Assembly: GCA_030693335.1 (NCBI GenBank)
Contig: JAUYAU010000011.1
Location: forward strand, 62,001-126,000
Source: Sulfuricurvum sp.
GTDB lineage: Bacteria > Campylobacterota > Campylobacteria > Campylobacterales > Sulfurimonadaceae
Length of the DNA stretch: 64,000 nt
Direction: 5' to 3'
Both the position numbers and the translations under genes were made by a program. Shown in pieces: positions 57,881-64,000 of the stretch (the first letter of the stretch is position 1; each line of letters begins with the position of its first letter). Under the pieces are notes generated by a model that was not told where the DNA came from, did not search any database, and was given only the letters and a program-made list of their open reading frames with translations.

Positions 57881-59743
57881 ATGGGATGGGAATATTTTGG
57901 CGAGGTTATGCAGGTAATTCTTATCATTGTTGCTTCTGTATTTTTAGTATCCGGATTAGATGATTTTTTCATTGATTCGGTGTATTGGATTCGATTACTT
58001 TATCGAAAATGGAAAACACGTCATTATGAGCCGTTGAGCTTAGAGCTGTTATCGGAAAAACCTGAACAAAAAATCGCAGTGATGATACCGTGTTGGGATG
58101 AAGGCAAAGTGATCGGGCCTATGCTTGACAATATGCTTAAAATGGTAAAGTATGACAACTATGAAATTTTTGTCGGAATGTATCCTAATGATGAACGGAC
58201 AAAAGCGGCAGTAGATGAAATACGTGAACGTACGCATCGTATTCATGAGATAATCTGTCCTCATCCTGGCCCTACCAGCAAAGCTGATAATCTTAATTGG
58301 ATATTTCAAGGTATTATGCTCCAAGAAGAGCGAAATAAACAGAAATATGACATTGTATTGATGCATGATGCAGAAGATGTCATTCATCCATTTGCATTTA
58401 AACTGTACAACTATCTATTACCGAGAAAAGATATGGTTCAAACACCTGTTTTACCTCTGGAAGTTCCTTGGTACTATATAACACATTGGACATATAATGA
58501 TGAGTTTGCCGAAATGCACACAAAGGACTTGGTCGTCAGGGAAGCAATTAACGGTCTTGTCCCATCGGCGGGTGTAGGTACGGCATTCTCACGTGCTGCG
58601 ATTGATAAACTTGCACAACTTTATAATAATCAAGTTTTCAATATTAAAATGTTGACGGAAGATTATGATTTTGCCCTTCGTTTGCATCAAAACGGGTTTT
58701 CCAGTATCTTTGTACAACAGTATATTACACGTGTGGTAAACCGTCCTAAATGGTATTTTTTCGGAGAATTAGTACCGGTACAAAAAAAAGAGTGGATTGC
58801 GACCCGATCACTTTTTCCTATCAGCTATTCTAATGCTGTACGTCAAAAATCACGTTGGATATTGGGTATTTCATTACAAGAATGGCGGGAATCAAAATGG
58901 GAAGGAGATTTGCCGACACGATATACTCTGTATCGAGATCGTAAAGCATTATTGGCTCATTTAGTAAATGTACTCGCTTATTTTATACTCATTTATTTTA
59001 TCACTTATTCATTATGGAACCGCTTTTCTCCGGAAACATTAAAATTGGTTCCATTGGTTGATAATACCGGTTGGTTATGGATTTTATTGTGGATCAATTT
59101 TGGAATTATGATTCAAAGGCTTATTGAAAAAGTTGTTTCGGTCAGTCGGGTTTATGGGATTTATCAAGGGATATTTAGTATTCCTCGTATTTTGTATGCG
59201 AATATTATCAATTTTCATGCAACTTTTATTGCATTCAGCTCTTTTATACGTTGGATCAATGATGGACAATCGCCAAAATGGGTCAAGACAGCCAATGTTT
59301 TTCCAACTACCAAACAATTATCATCTTATCGAAGAAAATTTGGGGATTTATTGCTTGAAAACCATTACATTACAGGTGATATCCTTAAGCAAGCACTTGA
59401 CGCTCAAAAAAAATCAGGTCAAAAATTGGGAGAATATCTTTTAAGAAATCATCTTATCACGGAAGAGCAGATGATAATTATTCTTTCTGAACAGTATGCT
59501 ATTCCCTTGATAGGGATAGAAAATAGCACTATGATTTATGAAATGCCATTGGAACAAAAAGAATGGCTAGCTAAGCATGAAGCAATATTGGTTAAAACAC
59601 CTTCAAATACGATTGTTGCTGCAATCTCAACTCCAATTGAAGAAGAAGAGATTAATGTTTTCAAAGCAATTTTTGGAAATGATATTTCTTTACGATTAGC
59701 ATTGCGCAATTCAATAGATAAAAAACAAGAAGCATTTGGATAA
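57881..59743 (+). CDS. NfrB-like processive glycosyltransferase with C-terminal MshEN (c-di-GMP) domain
   Basis: 620 residues from ATG 57881 (AGGAG 5 bases upstream). An N-terminal membrane helix leads into a GT2 catalytic domain with VMIPCWDEGKVIG, the DxD-like HDAEDVIHP, TEDYDFALRLHQNG and QKSRWILGISLQEW. These are the D, DxD, TED and Q-x-x-R-W motifs of processive synthases. Membrane helices follow (YFILIYFITYSLW; LWILLWINFGIMI). From 486 on two 24-residue MshEN motifs (KFGDLL...LDAQ, 486-509; KLGEYL...LSEQ, 515-538) are separated by 5 residues, the spacing known for c-di-GMP binding. It probably makes a polysaccharide under c-di-GMP control. Confidence 0.9.
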   Translation: MGWEYFGEVMQVILIIVASVFLVSGLDDFFIDSVYWIRLLYRKWKTRHYEPLSLELLSEKPEQKIAVMIPCWDEGKVIGPMLDNMLKMVKYDNYEIFVGMYPNDERTKAAVDEIRERTHRIHEIICPHPGPTSKADNLNWIFQGIMLQEERNKQKYDIVLMHDAEDVIHPFAFKLYNYLLPRKDMVQTPVLPLEVPWYYITHWTYNDEFAEMHTKDLVVREAINGLVPSAGVGTAFSRAAIDKLAQLYNNQVFNIKMLTEDYDFALRLHQNGFSSIFVQQYITRVVNRPKWYFFGELVPVQKKEWIATRSLFPISYSNAVRQKSRWILGISLQEWRESKWEGDLPTRYTLYRDRKALLAHLVNVLAYFILIYFITYSLWNRFSPETLKLVPLVDNTGWLWILLWINFGIMIQRLIEKVVSVSRVYGIYQGIFSIPRILYANIINFHATFIAFSSFIRWINDGQSPKWVKTANVFPTTKQLSSYRRKFGDLLLENHYITGDILKQALDAQKKSGQKLGEYLLRNHLITEEQMIIILSEQYAIPLIGIENSTMIYEMPLEQKEWLAKHEAILVKTPSNTIVAAISTPIEEEEINVFKAIFGNDISLRLALRNSIDKKQEAFG

Positions 59744-59747
59744 TGTA

Positions 59748-60776
59748 ATGATGAATATCGCTTTAGTTTTTGGTACACGTCCTGAAGCGATTAAAATGGT
59801 TCCCATAATTGATGTTTTAAAAAGAAAAAAGGAACTTTTTAAGACTACCATCATCGTTACGGGGCAGCACAAGGAGATGCTTCAGCAGCATCTGGAAGTT
59901 TTACAATGTTCACCGGATATCAATTTTGATGTTATGTCCAACAATCAAAGTTTATTTGATATTACAAATGCAATTTTGAGCAATATTAAGGAATTCTTGC
60001 AAAAGATTAAACCGGATCTTGTTTTGGTACATGGTGACACGACAACTGCTATGGTATCTGCATTATGCGCGTTTTATTTGAAAATCCCCGTAGGGCATGT
60101 AGAAGCAGGCTTACGTACTCATCAACGTTATTCTCCATATCCCGAAGAAATGAATCGAAAACTAATAGCGGATTTGGCTACATTTCATTTCGCACCGACT
60201 AAGCAAAGCTATGATAACCTTATCAACGAAGGTATTAAATCAGAATCGATCGAAATTACGGGTAATACGGTAATAGATGCACTATTCAAGATGATAAACA
60301 CTTTTCAAGATCAAAAAAATGTTGATAGGATAAATTGTAAATTTTTAAAAACTGGATATCGCCCAGATTTAAATAAAATTGTATTAATTACAGGGCATAG
60401 AAGAGAAAATTTTGGTTATGGAATCGATCAAATTTGTGAGGCTATTTATAGATTGGCAAAAGAATACAGTGATATTGATTTCGTTTACCCCGTTCATATG
60501 AATCCAAATGTGCGCAGTAAAGTTTATAAAATATTATCGGATGTAAACAATGTTTATTTACTTGAACCGCTTGACTATGATCAATTTGTTTTTCTAATGA
60601 AAGCTTCTTATATCATATTAACAGACAGCGGAGGAATACAAGAAGAAGCTGCGGCCTTGGGTAAACCGACATTGGTGATGCGAAATATTAGTGAAAGGCC
60701 TGAAGTGCTCTTTGGTAGTATTAAAGTGGTAGGAACGAAAGCAGATAATATTTTTAATGAAGCAAAACATCTGTAA
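59748..60776 (+). CDS. wecB: UDP-N-acetylglucosamine 2-epimerase, truncated by an in-frame stop
   Basis: 342 residues up to TAA 60774, against about 375 for the family. It opens with IALVFGTRPEAIKMVPI. LVHGDTTTAMVSAL, VGHVEAGLRTH and SPYPEEMNRKL are family blocks, and ITGHRRENFG and LTDSGGIQEEAAALGKPTLV complete the active-site regions. Beyond the stop the same frame stays open for 43 codons and reads FPYGKGDASVKIVAFIEK, the usual WecB C-terminus. The gene is therefore full length but interrupted by one nonsense codon. It makes UDP-ManNAc. ATG 59748 or 59751 may start it; GGA is the only ribosome hint. Confidence 0.9.
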   Translation: MMNIALVFGTRPEAIKMVPIIDVLKRKKELFKTTIIVTGQHKEMLQQHLEVLQCSPDINFDVMSNNQSLFDITNAILSNIKEFLQKIKPDLVLVHGDTTTAMVSALCAFYLKIPVGHVEAGLRTHQRYSPYPEEMNRKLIADLATFHFAPTKQSYDNLINEGIKSESIEITGNTVIDALFKMINTFQDQKNVDRINCKFLKTGYRPDLNKIVLITGHRRENFGYGIDQICEAIYRLAKEYSDIDFVYPVHMNPNVRSKVYKILSDVNNVYLLEPLDYDQFVFLMKASYIILTDSGGIQEEAAALGKPTLVMRNISERPEVLFGSIKVVGTKADNIFNEAKHL

Positions 60777-60908
60777 GAGAATACAGATTATTATCAATCT
60801 AAGGCTACAGCGTCATTTCCATATGGAAAAGGGGACGCATCAGTTAAGATAGTAGCATTTATTGAAAAAAATATGAAAAGAATAAAAGAAGGAGGATTCC
60901 GACCATAA
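60777..60908 (+). pseudogene. In-frame C-terminal remainder of wecB after the nonsense codon
   Basis: 43 codons in the same frame as wecB and ended by TAA at 60906-60908. The block NPYGDGKAS of normal WecB proteins appears as FPYGKGDAS, then VKIVAFIEKNMKR. No frameshift is needed to read it. Confidence 0.85.
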
Positions 60909-60918
60909 GGTCAGAATC

Positions 60919-61132
60919 TTATACGAAATCGACTTTTGTTACGTGGTGGTTGAGACCAAGTTCAGCCGGGGTGCATCCGAGTGCAAGGCCAACCATTTGC
61001 GGCATATGTGAAATACCGGATGCAATGATAAAATCGTCCAATGTTAAATTGACTAAAGGGAACATTGACTTTTGCTTTGAGCTCAGGATTGGTGTCCGAA
61101 CGATGTTTGGTCATGGCTGTATTGAGTTGGCA
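60919..61132 (-). pseudogene. C-terminal fragment of an HdrB/SdhE-like CCG-domain protein
   Basis: Reading the minus strand from 61132 gives YGSCQLNTAMTKHR and PELKAKVNVPF. After one frameshift near 61050 (an extra base in CCCTTTAGTC) it gives VNLTLDDFIIASGISHM, PQMVGLALGCTPAELGLN and HHVTKVDFV, with a stop at 60919-60921. The order C-Q-x-N ... QMVGLALG ... P-x-E-L-G-L is that of the last cysteine-rich domain of HdrB and of the SdhE subunit of Campylobacterota-type fumarate/succinate reductases. There is no start and the upstream part is missing. Confidence 0.65.
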
Positions 61133-61300
61133 TGATCCGTATGTCGGTTTCCAATCGTTTGACCGAAATAATAAATCGTCGAATGATTTTTATGGGGGAG
61201 GTAATCTTCGATGGCGTTATAGGGTGGTAACTATGCCATGCAACAGGCTTCAGGATACAATTATTATATGCTGGGTGCACGTCTGAATCTGGCATTTTAA
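61131..61300 (+). pseudogene. C-terminal fragment of an outer-membrane beta-barrel (porin-like) protein
   Basis: The plus strand reads HDPYVGFQSFDRNNKSSND and FYGGGNLRWRYR. After a one-base loss near 61221 it reads GGNYAMQQASGYNYY and MLGARLNLAF, then TAA. Alternating aromatic and polar residues and a terminal phenylalanine are the mark of barrel proteins. No start codon or front part is present. It abuts the CCG-domain fragment head-on at about 61132, so two gene ends were joined here. Confidence 0.6.
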
Positions 61301-61373
61301 TAAGAAGCCTAAAAGTATCTTCCTTAAGAGAGGTTGGGGTAAGATAGTTCAATTTATCATTTGGAGTAGTCTT
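61301..61373 (+). promoter_or_regulatory. Leader of the intact malic enzyme gene
   Basis: 73 bases between the barrel fragment and the TTG start. GGAG (61363-61366) is 7 bases before TTG. No clear -10 was found except the weak TAAGAT/TAGTTC stretch around 61341. The last ~16 bases belong to the direct repeat. Confidence 0.35.
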
Positions 61374-61508
61374 TTGGATCGTGATACAACTATCAATGAA
61401 AATGCATTAAACTATCATGAATATCCTCGTCCTGGTAAAATAGCCACTTGCGTTACCAAGCCATTTGCAACACAAGATGATTTAAGCCTTGCCTATACTC
61501 CTGGTGTT
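61358..61508 (+). repeat. Direct repeat, copy B: 5' end of the intact malic enzyme gene
   Basis: Matches 56424-56574. Differences in the coding part are at the positions equal to 56500, 56515, 56542 and 56571; the rest of the 135 bases agree. Confidence 0.95.
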
Positions 61509-62639
61509 GCAGCTCCATGTTTGGCGATAGAAAAAAATCCTGATGATGCGTACCGTTATACTTCGAAGGGTAATCTTGTAGCGGTTATTTCTAATGGAAC
61601 CGCGGTGCTGGGTCTTGGAAACATCGGAGCACTGGCATCAAAGCCTGTAATGGAAGGAAAAGCGATCCTTTTTAAAAAATTCAGCGGTCTAGATGCGTAT
61701 GACATTGAGGTAGATGAAACGGATATAGATCTTTTTTGCAATACGGTTGCAGCGATAGCGGGGACATTTGGGGGAATCAATCTTGAGGACATTAAAGCAC
61801 CTGAGTGTTTTGAGATAGAACGCAGACTGATCGAGCGGCTGGATATTCCTGTAATGCACGATGATCAGCATGGAACAGCCGTTATTTCTCTTGCAGCGGT
61901 TACCAATGGTTGTTTGCTCACTAATCGTGAATTAAAAGATATTAAAGTTGTTATTGTGGGAGCAGGGGCGGCGGCATTGAGTTGTGCACGATTGTATCGC
62001 CATGCTGGGGTAAAAAATATTTTCATGACCGATTCCAAAGGGGTGATTCATGAAGGTCGTGATGATCTTAATGATTATAAAAAAGAGTTTATGTCTCCGG
62101 AGGGGACAACGTTGAATGATGTGTTTATCAACGCGGATGTCGTTATCGGTCTCTCGAAACCGGGAAGCTTTAGCATCGAAAACATTATGCTCATGGCCGA
62201 TGACCCTATTATTTTCACCCTTGCCAATCCTACGCCTGAGATATTCCCTGATAATACGCGTATGGCACGTCCTGATGCGATTTTAGCGACAGGGCGCAGT
62301 GATTTTCCCAATCAGGTTAATAATGTTCTAGGCTTTCCTTTTATATTCCGCGGTGCTATGGATGTGCGTGCTAAAACCATCAATATGGAGATGAAAGTAG
62401 CGGCTTCCATGGCTTTGGCCGCACTGGCACGTGCCGAAGTCCCTGAGTATCTCAATGAAATTTATGGTACGAAGTTGGTATTTGGGAAAGAGTACATTAT
62501 CCCCAAACCGTTTGACAAAAGACTTATTGTTGAGATTTCCAGCAGTGTTGCGGCGGCGGCGGTCAAAAGTGGCGTGGCACGTATAGCATCATTTGATTTG
62601 GAAACGTATAAACATGAATTGGCGCAGCGATTAGAGTAA
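61374..62639 (+). CDS. maeB: Malic enzyme (short form, NAD(P)-dependent)
   Basis: 421 residues from TTG 61374. The MaeB core is complete: [31 protein letters not shown], the metal site in [11 protein letters not shown], the dinucleotide fold [17 protein letters not shown], and [13 protein letters not shown]. It lacks the C-terminal phosphotransacetylase-like domain of E. coli MaeB (759 residues). It turns malate into pyruvate and CO2. Its first 45 codons are duplicated 4934 bases upstream. Confidence 0.95.
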   Translation: MDRDTTINENALNYHEYPRPGKIATCVTKPFATQDDLSLAYTPGVAAPCLAIEKNPDDAYRYTSKGNLVAVISNGTAVLGLGNIGALASKPVMEGKAILFKKFSGLDAYDIEVDETDIDLFCNTVAAIAGTFGGINLEDIKAPECFEIERRLIERLDIPVMHDDQHGTAVISLAAVTNGCLLTNRELKDIKVVIVGAGAAALSCARLYRHAGVKNIFMTDSKGVIHEGRDDLNDYKKEFMSPEGTTLNDVFINADVVIGLSKPGSFSIENIMLMADDPIIFTLANPTPEIFPDNTRMARPDAILATGRSDFPNQVNNVLGFPFIFRGAMDVRAKTINMEMKVAASMALAALARAEVPEYLNEIYGTKLVFGKEYIIPKPFDKRLIVEISSSVAAAAVKSGVARIASFDLETYKHELAQRLE

Positions 62640-62714
62640 TCAACGCTAAAAGATAAGTTTTTATAATATTTTTACACTTCTCCATTATACTTACGAAAAA
62701 ATGGGGTAATAAAG

Positions 62715-63779
62715 ATGTCTTATATTGAATCATTGGAATTTTATCAGATGGTGAATATTTTTGCCTTTCTGATTGGACTGACATATGGAGTCGTAGCCCA
62801 AAAAACGCAATTTTGTTTCAGCGGTGCTATCAAAGACTTTATATTGACAAAATCGACACGAAGAGCAGCTTCTGTTTTGACAGCGGTTATTACGGCGATT
62901 ATTGCTTCACAAGTTTTAGCCCATATGTATGAGATAGATTTAGCCAAGAGTGTTTACTTACAAGCGGATATCAATTATTTTTCCATCCTGCTAGGTGGGG
63001 TATTGTTTGGTGTGGGGATGATGATCGCTGATGGGTGCAGCAGCCGTCATCTTGTTAAATTTGCACAAGGCGATTTGTACTCTTTGGTAACAATTGTTTT
63101 TATTGCGGTCTTTGGATACATCAGTGCAAAAGGGATTTTATCGATCGGATTGGAACCGATTATGAAAAACGAGTTTTTGCTGCGGCTATCGGCATGGTTT
63201 CCCAATCAAGCACTTCCTATCTATGTGATTGTTCCCTTTTTACTGGTTGCATTATGGAAAGTGATACCACGGTTTAAAAATCTTGTTAGCTGTCTTGATG
63301 GTATTTTGGTAGGATTACTTATCGCATTGGCATGGTACGTTACCGGTGTTGTCGGGTTTGATGATTTTGAACCGCTTCCACTGGAATCATTGAGCTTTGT
63401 ATATCCATCAGGCAAGACGTTAGAGTATTTGATGTTTTATAGCGGCAGTACGCTCTCATTTAGTGTCAGTGTTGTTTTTGGCATTTTGCTAGGGGCATTC
63501 GTGATGTCGTTTTTCAATAAAAAATACCGTTTCGGATGTGTCATCTCGCAAAAAAACAACAAATTAAAGAACGGTATTCTCGGCGGTATAATGATGGGGA
63601 TTGGTGGAATAATGGCCATTGGTTGTACGATCGGGCAAGGTCTTAGCGGTGTTTCAACATTGGCTTTTGCCTCCTTTTTGGCAATTGCATCGATCATGGT
63701 TTCAGCCTATTTTACCGCTAAGTACATGGATAAAAGAGACGCTTTGCCAAACTGTTTTAATTTTGATTGGAGTATATAG
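62715..63779 (+). CDS. YeeE/YedE (TsuA-like) thiosulfate or sulfur-compound transporter
   Basis: 354 residues with about ten membrane helices. Three conserved cysteine motifs of the family are present: QFCFSGAIKD near residue 37, DGCSSRHLVKF near 102 and AIGCTIGQGLSGVS near 300. In TsuA such cysteines line the thiosulfate path. It fits a sulfur-oxidising organism. It has its own probable promoter (TTATACTTACG before the ATG). A TusA-like partner, often next door, is not seen here. Confidence 0.9.
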   Translation: MSYIESLEFYQMVNIFAFLIGLTYGVVAQKTQFCFSGAIKDFILTKSTRRAASVLTAVITAIIASQVLAHMYEIDLAKSVYLQADINYFSILLGGVLFGVGMMIADGCSSRHLVKFAQGDLYSLVTIVFIAVFGYISAKGILSIGLEPIMKNEFLLRLSAWFPNQALPIYVIVPFLLVALWKVIPRFKNLVSCLDGILVGLLIALAWYVTGVVGFDDFEPLPLESLSFVYPSGKTLEYLMFYSGSTLSFSVSVVFGILLGAFVMSFFNKKYRFGCVISQKNNKLKNGILGGIMMGIGGIMAIGCTIGQGLSGVSTLAFASFLAIASIMVSAYFTAKYMDKRDALPNCFNFDWSI

Positions 63780-63832
63780 CGTCTTTATTAAATTAAGAAT
63801 TTTTACGTATAAAGTACTAGGTTAAATTTCGC

Positions 63833-63838
63833 TATAAT
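63833..63838 (+). promoter_or_regulatory. -10 box of the DEAD-box helicase gene
   Basis: Perfect TATAAT 108 bases before the helicase ATG. It gives a ~100-base leader. Confidence 0.5.
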
Positions 63839-63871
63839 GCGGCTATCAAAACGGATAATTCCGTAAGCCGC
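63839..63871 (+). promoter_or_regulatory. Nested inverted repeat in the helicase leader
   Basis: Outer arms GCGGCT/AGCCGC (63839-63844, 63866-63871) enclose ACGGA/TCCGT (63851-63855, 63860-63864). The outer arm starts right at the -10, so only the inner stem would be fully in the RNA; the whole may act as DNA operator or as an mRNA structure. Confidence 0.4.
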
Positions 63872-63945
63872 TCAATATCTGCACATTTGGTTTTCACTTC
63901 CTCTGCATTGTTTGTCTGCTTGAACCACCCAAAGGAATGTTACAA

Positions 63946-64000
63946 ATGTTATTTACAGATTTAAAACTCTCAGAGCCGATTTTAAAAGCAATTACAGATC
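63946..64000 (+). CDS. DEAD-box RNA helicase, N-terminus only (cut by window edge)
   Basis: 18 codons are visible: MLFTDLKLSEPILKAITD. F-x-x-L-x-L-x-x-x-[IL]-L-x-A-I is the Q-motif region start of RhlE/DeaD-type helicases. AAAGGA lies 9 bases before the ATG. Nothing more can be said from this window. Confidence 0.7.
   Translation, partial: MLFTDLKLSEPILKAITD

Noticed and set aside
60950-61135. 61-codon plus-strand frame in the gap after wecB
   Set aside because: It is the complement of the CCG-domain fragment, whose minus-strand reading gives family motifs; the plus reading gives none.
56401-61373. Insertion sequence or integrase-borne island
   Set aside because: No transposase, integrase, terminal inverted repeats or tRNA gene were found; the only edge feature is the malic enzyme direct repeat.
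1-64000. tRNA, rRNA, CRISPR arrays
   Set aside because: GTTCGAA-type T-loop strings occur only inside ftsA, rsmH and similar coding regions, and no spaced repeats of 25-40 bases were seen.

Overview
The window looks like a chromosomal segment of a free-living, sulfur-oxidising Campylobacterota (Sulfuricurvum/Sulfurimonas-like). This is inferred from: a MutS7-type MutS with a C-terminal HNH domain, a UbiD-type decarboxylase of the kind annotated for futalosine menaquinone synthesis, a pheS-pheT-aroA-ispH-rpsA-serA run, a YeeE/TsuA thiosulfate carrier, many ATGA-coupled housekeeping genes and frequent TTG starts. No rRNA, tRNA, CRISPR array, transposase or integrase was recognised.

Layout. 1-7.7 kb: the end of a TonB-dependent receptor, a small conserved protein, a TolC-MacA-MacB(ATPase)-MacB(permease) export operon and a divergent second TonB-dependent receptor. 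7.8-15.4 kb: M48 protease, prmC, a DUF4149 protein, an MlaF-like ATPase, a J-domain protein, ftsZ, ftsA and a PpiD-like chaperone. 15.6-25.7 kb: rsmH, an FtsL-like protein, polyprenyl synthase, hemA, proS, fxsA, a DsbC-like protein, hemC, a UbiD decarboxylase and a small cytochrome c. 25.7-37.3 kb: argH, osmC, hinT, pheST, aroA, ispH, rpsA and serA. 37.4-42.3 kb: mutS7-HNH coupled to an ADP-forming acyl-CoA synthetase with ATP-grasp first. 42.3-48.8 kb: a large soluble sensor-CheW fusion and two tandem FapA (DUF342) paralogs. 48.9-54.3 kb: a TolC-adaptor-RND efflux operon in which the RND pump is encoded as two half-proteins. 54.5-56.4 kb: efp, a MntA-HepT toxin-antitoxin pair and a DJ-1/PfpI protein.

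The most unusual region is 56.4-61.5 kb. A 4.9 kb segment lies between two copies of the first ~135 coding bases of the malic enzyme gene: a truncated copy at 56440 and the intact gene at 61374. Inside is an Nfr-like exopolysaccharide module: an NfrA-like TPR outer-membrane protein, an NfrB-like processive glycosyltransferase ending in a two-motif MshEN (c-di-GMP-binding) domain, and a WecB UDP-GlcNAc 2-epimerase. The wecB gene carries an in-frame TAA ~43 codons before its natural end. Behind it lie two fused gene fragments: the C-terminus of an HdrB/SdhE-like CCG-domain protein (minus strand) and the C-terminus of an outer-membrane beta-barrel (plus strand), each with one frameshift.

The window ends with the malic enzyme, a TsuA/YeeE family transporter and the first 18 codons of a DEAD-box RNA helicase.
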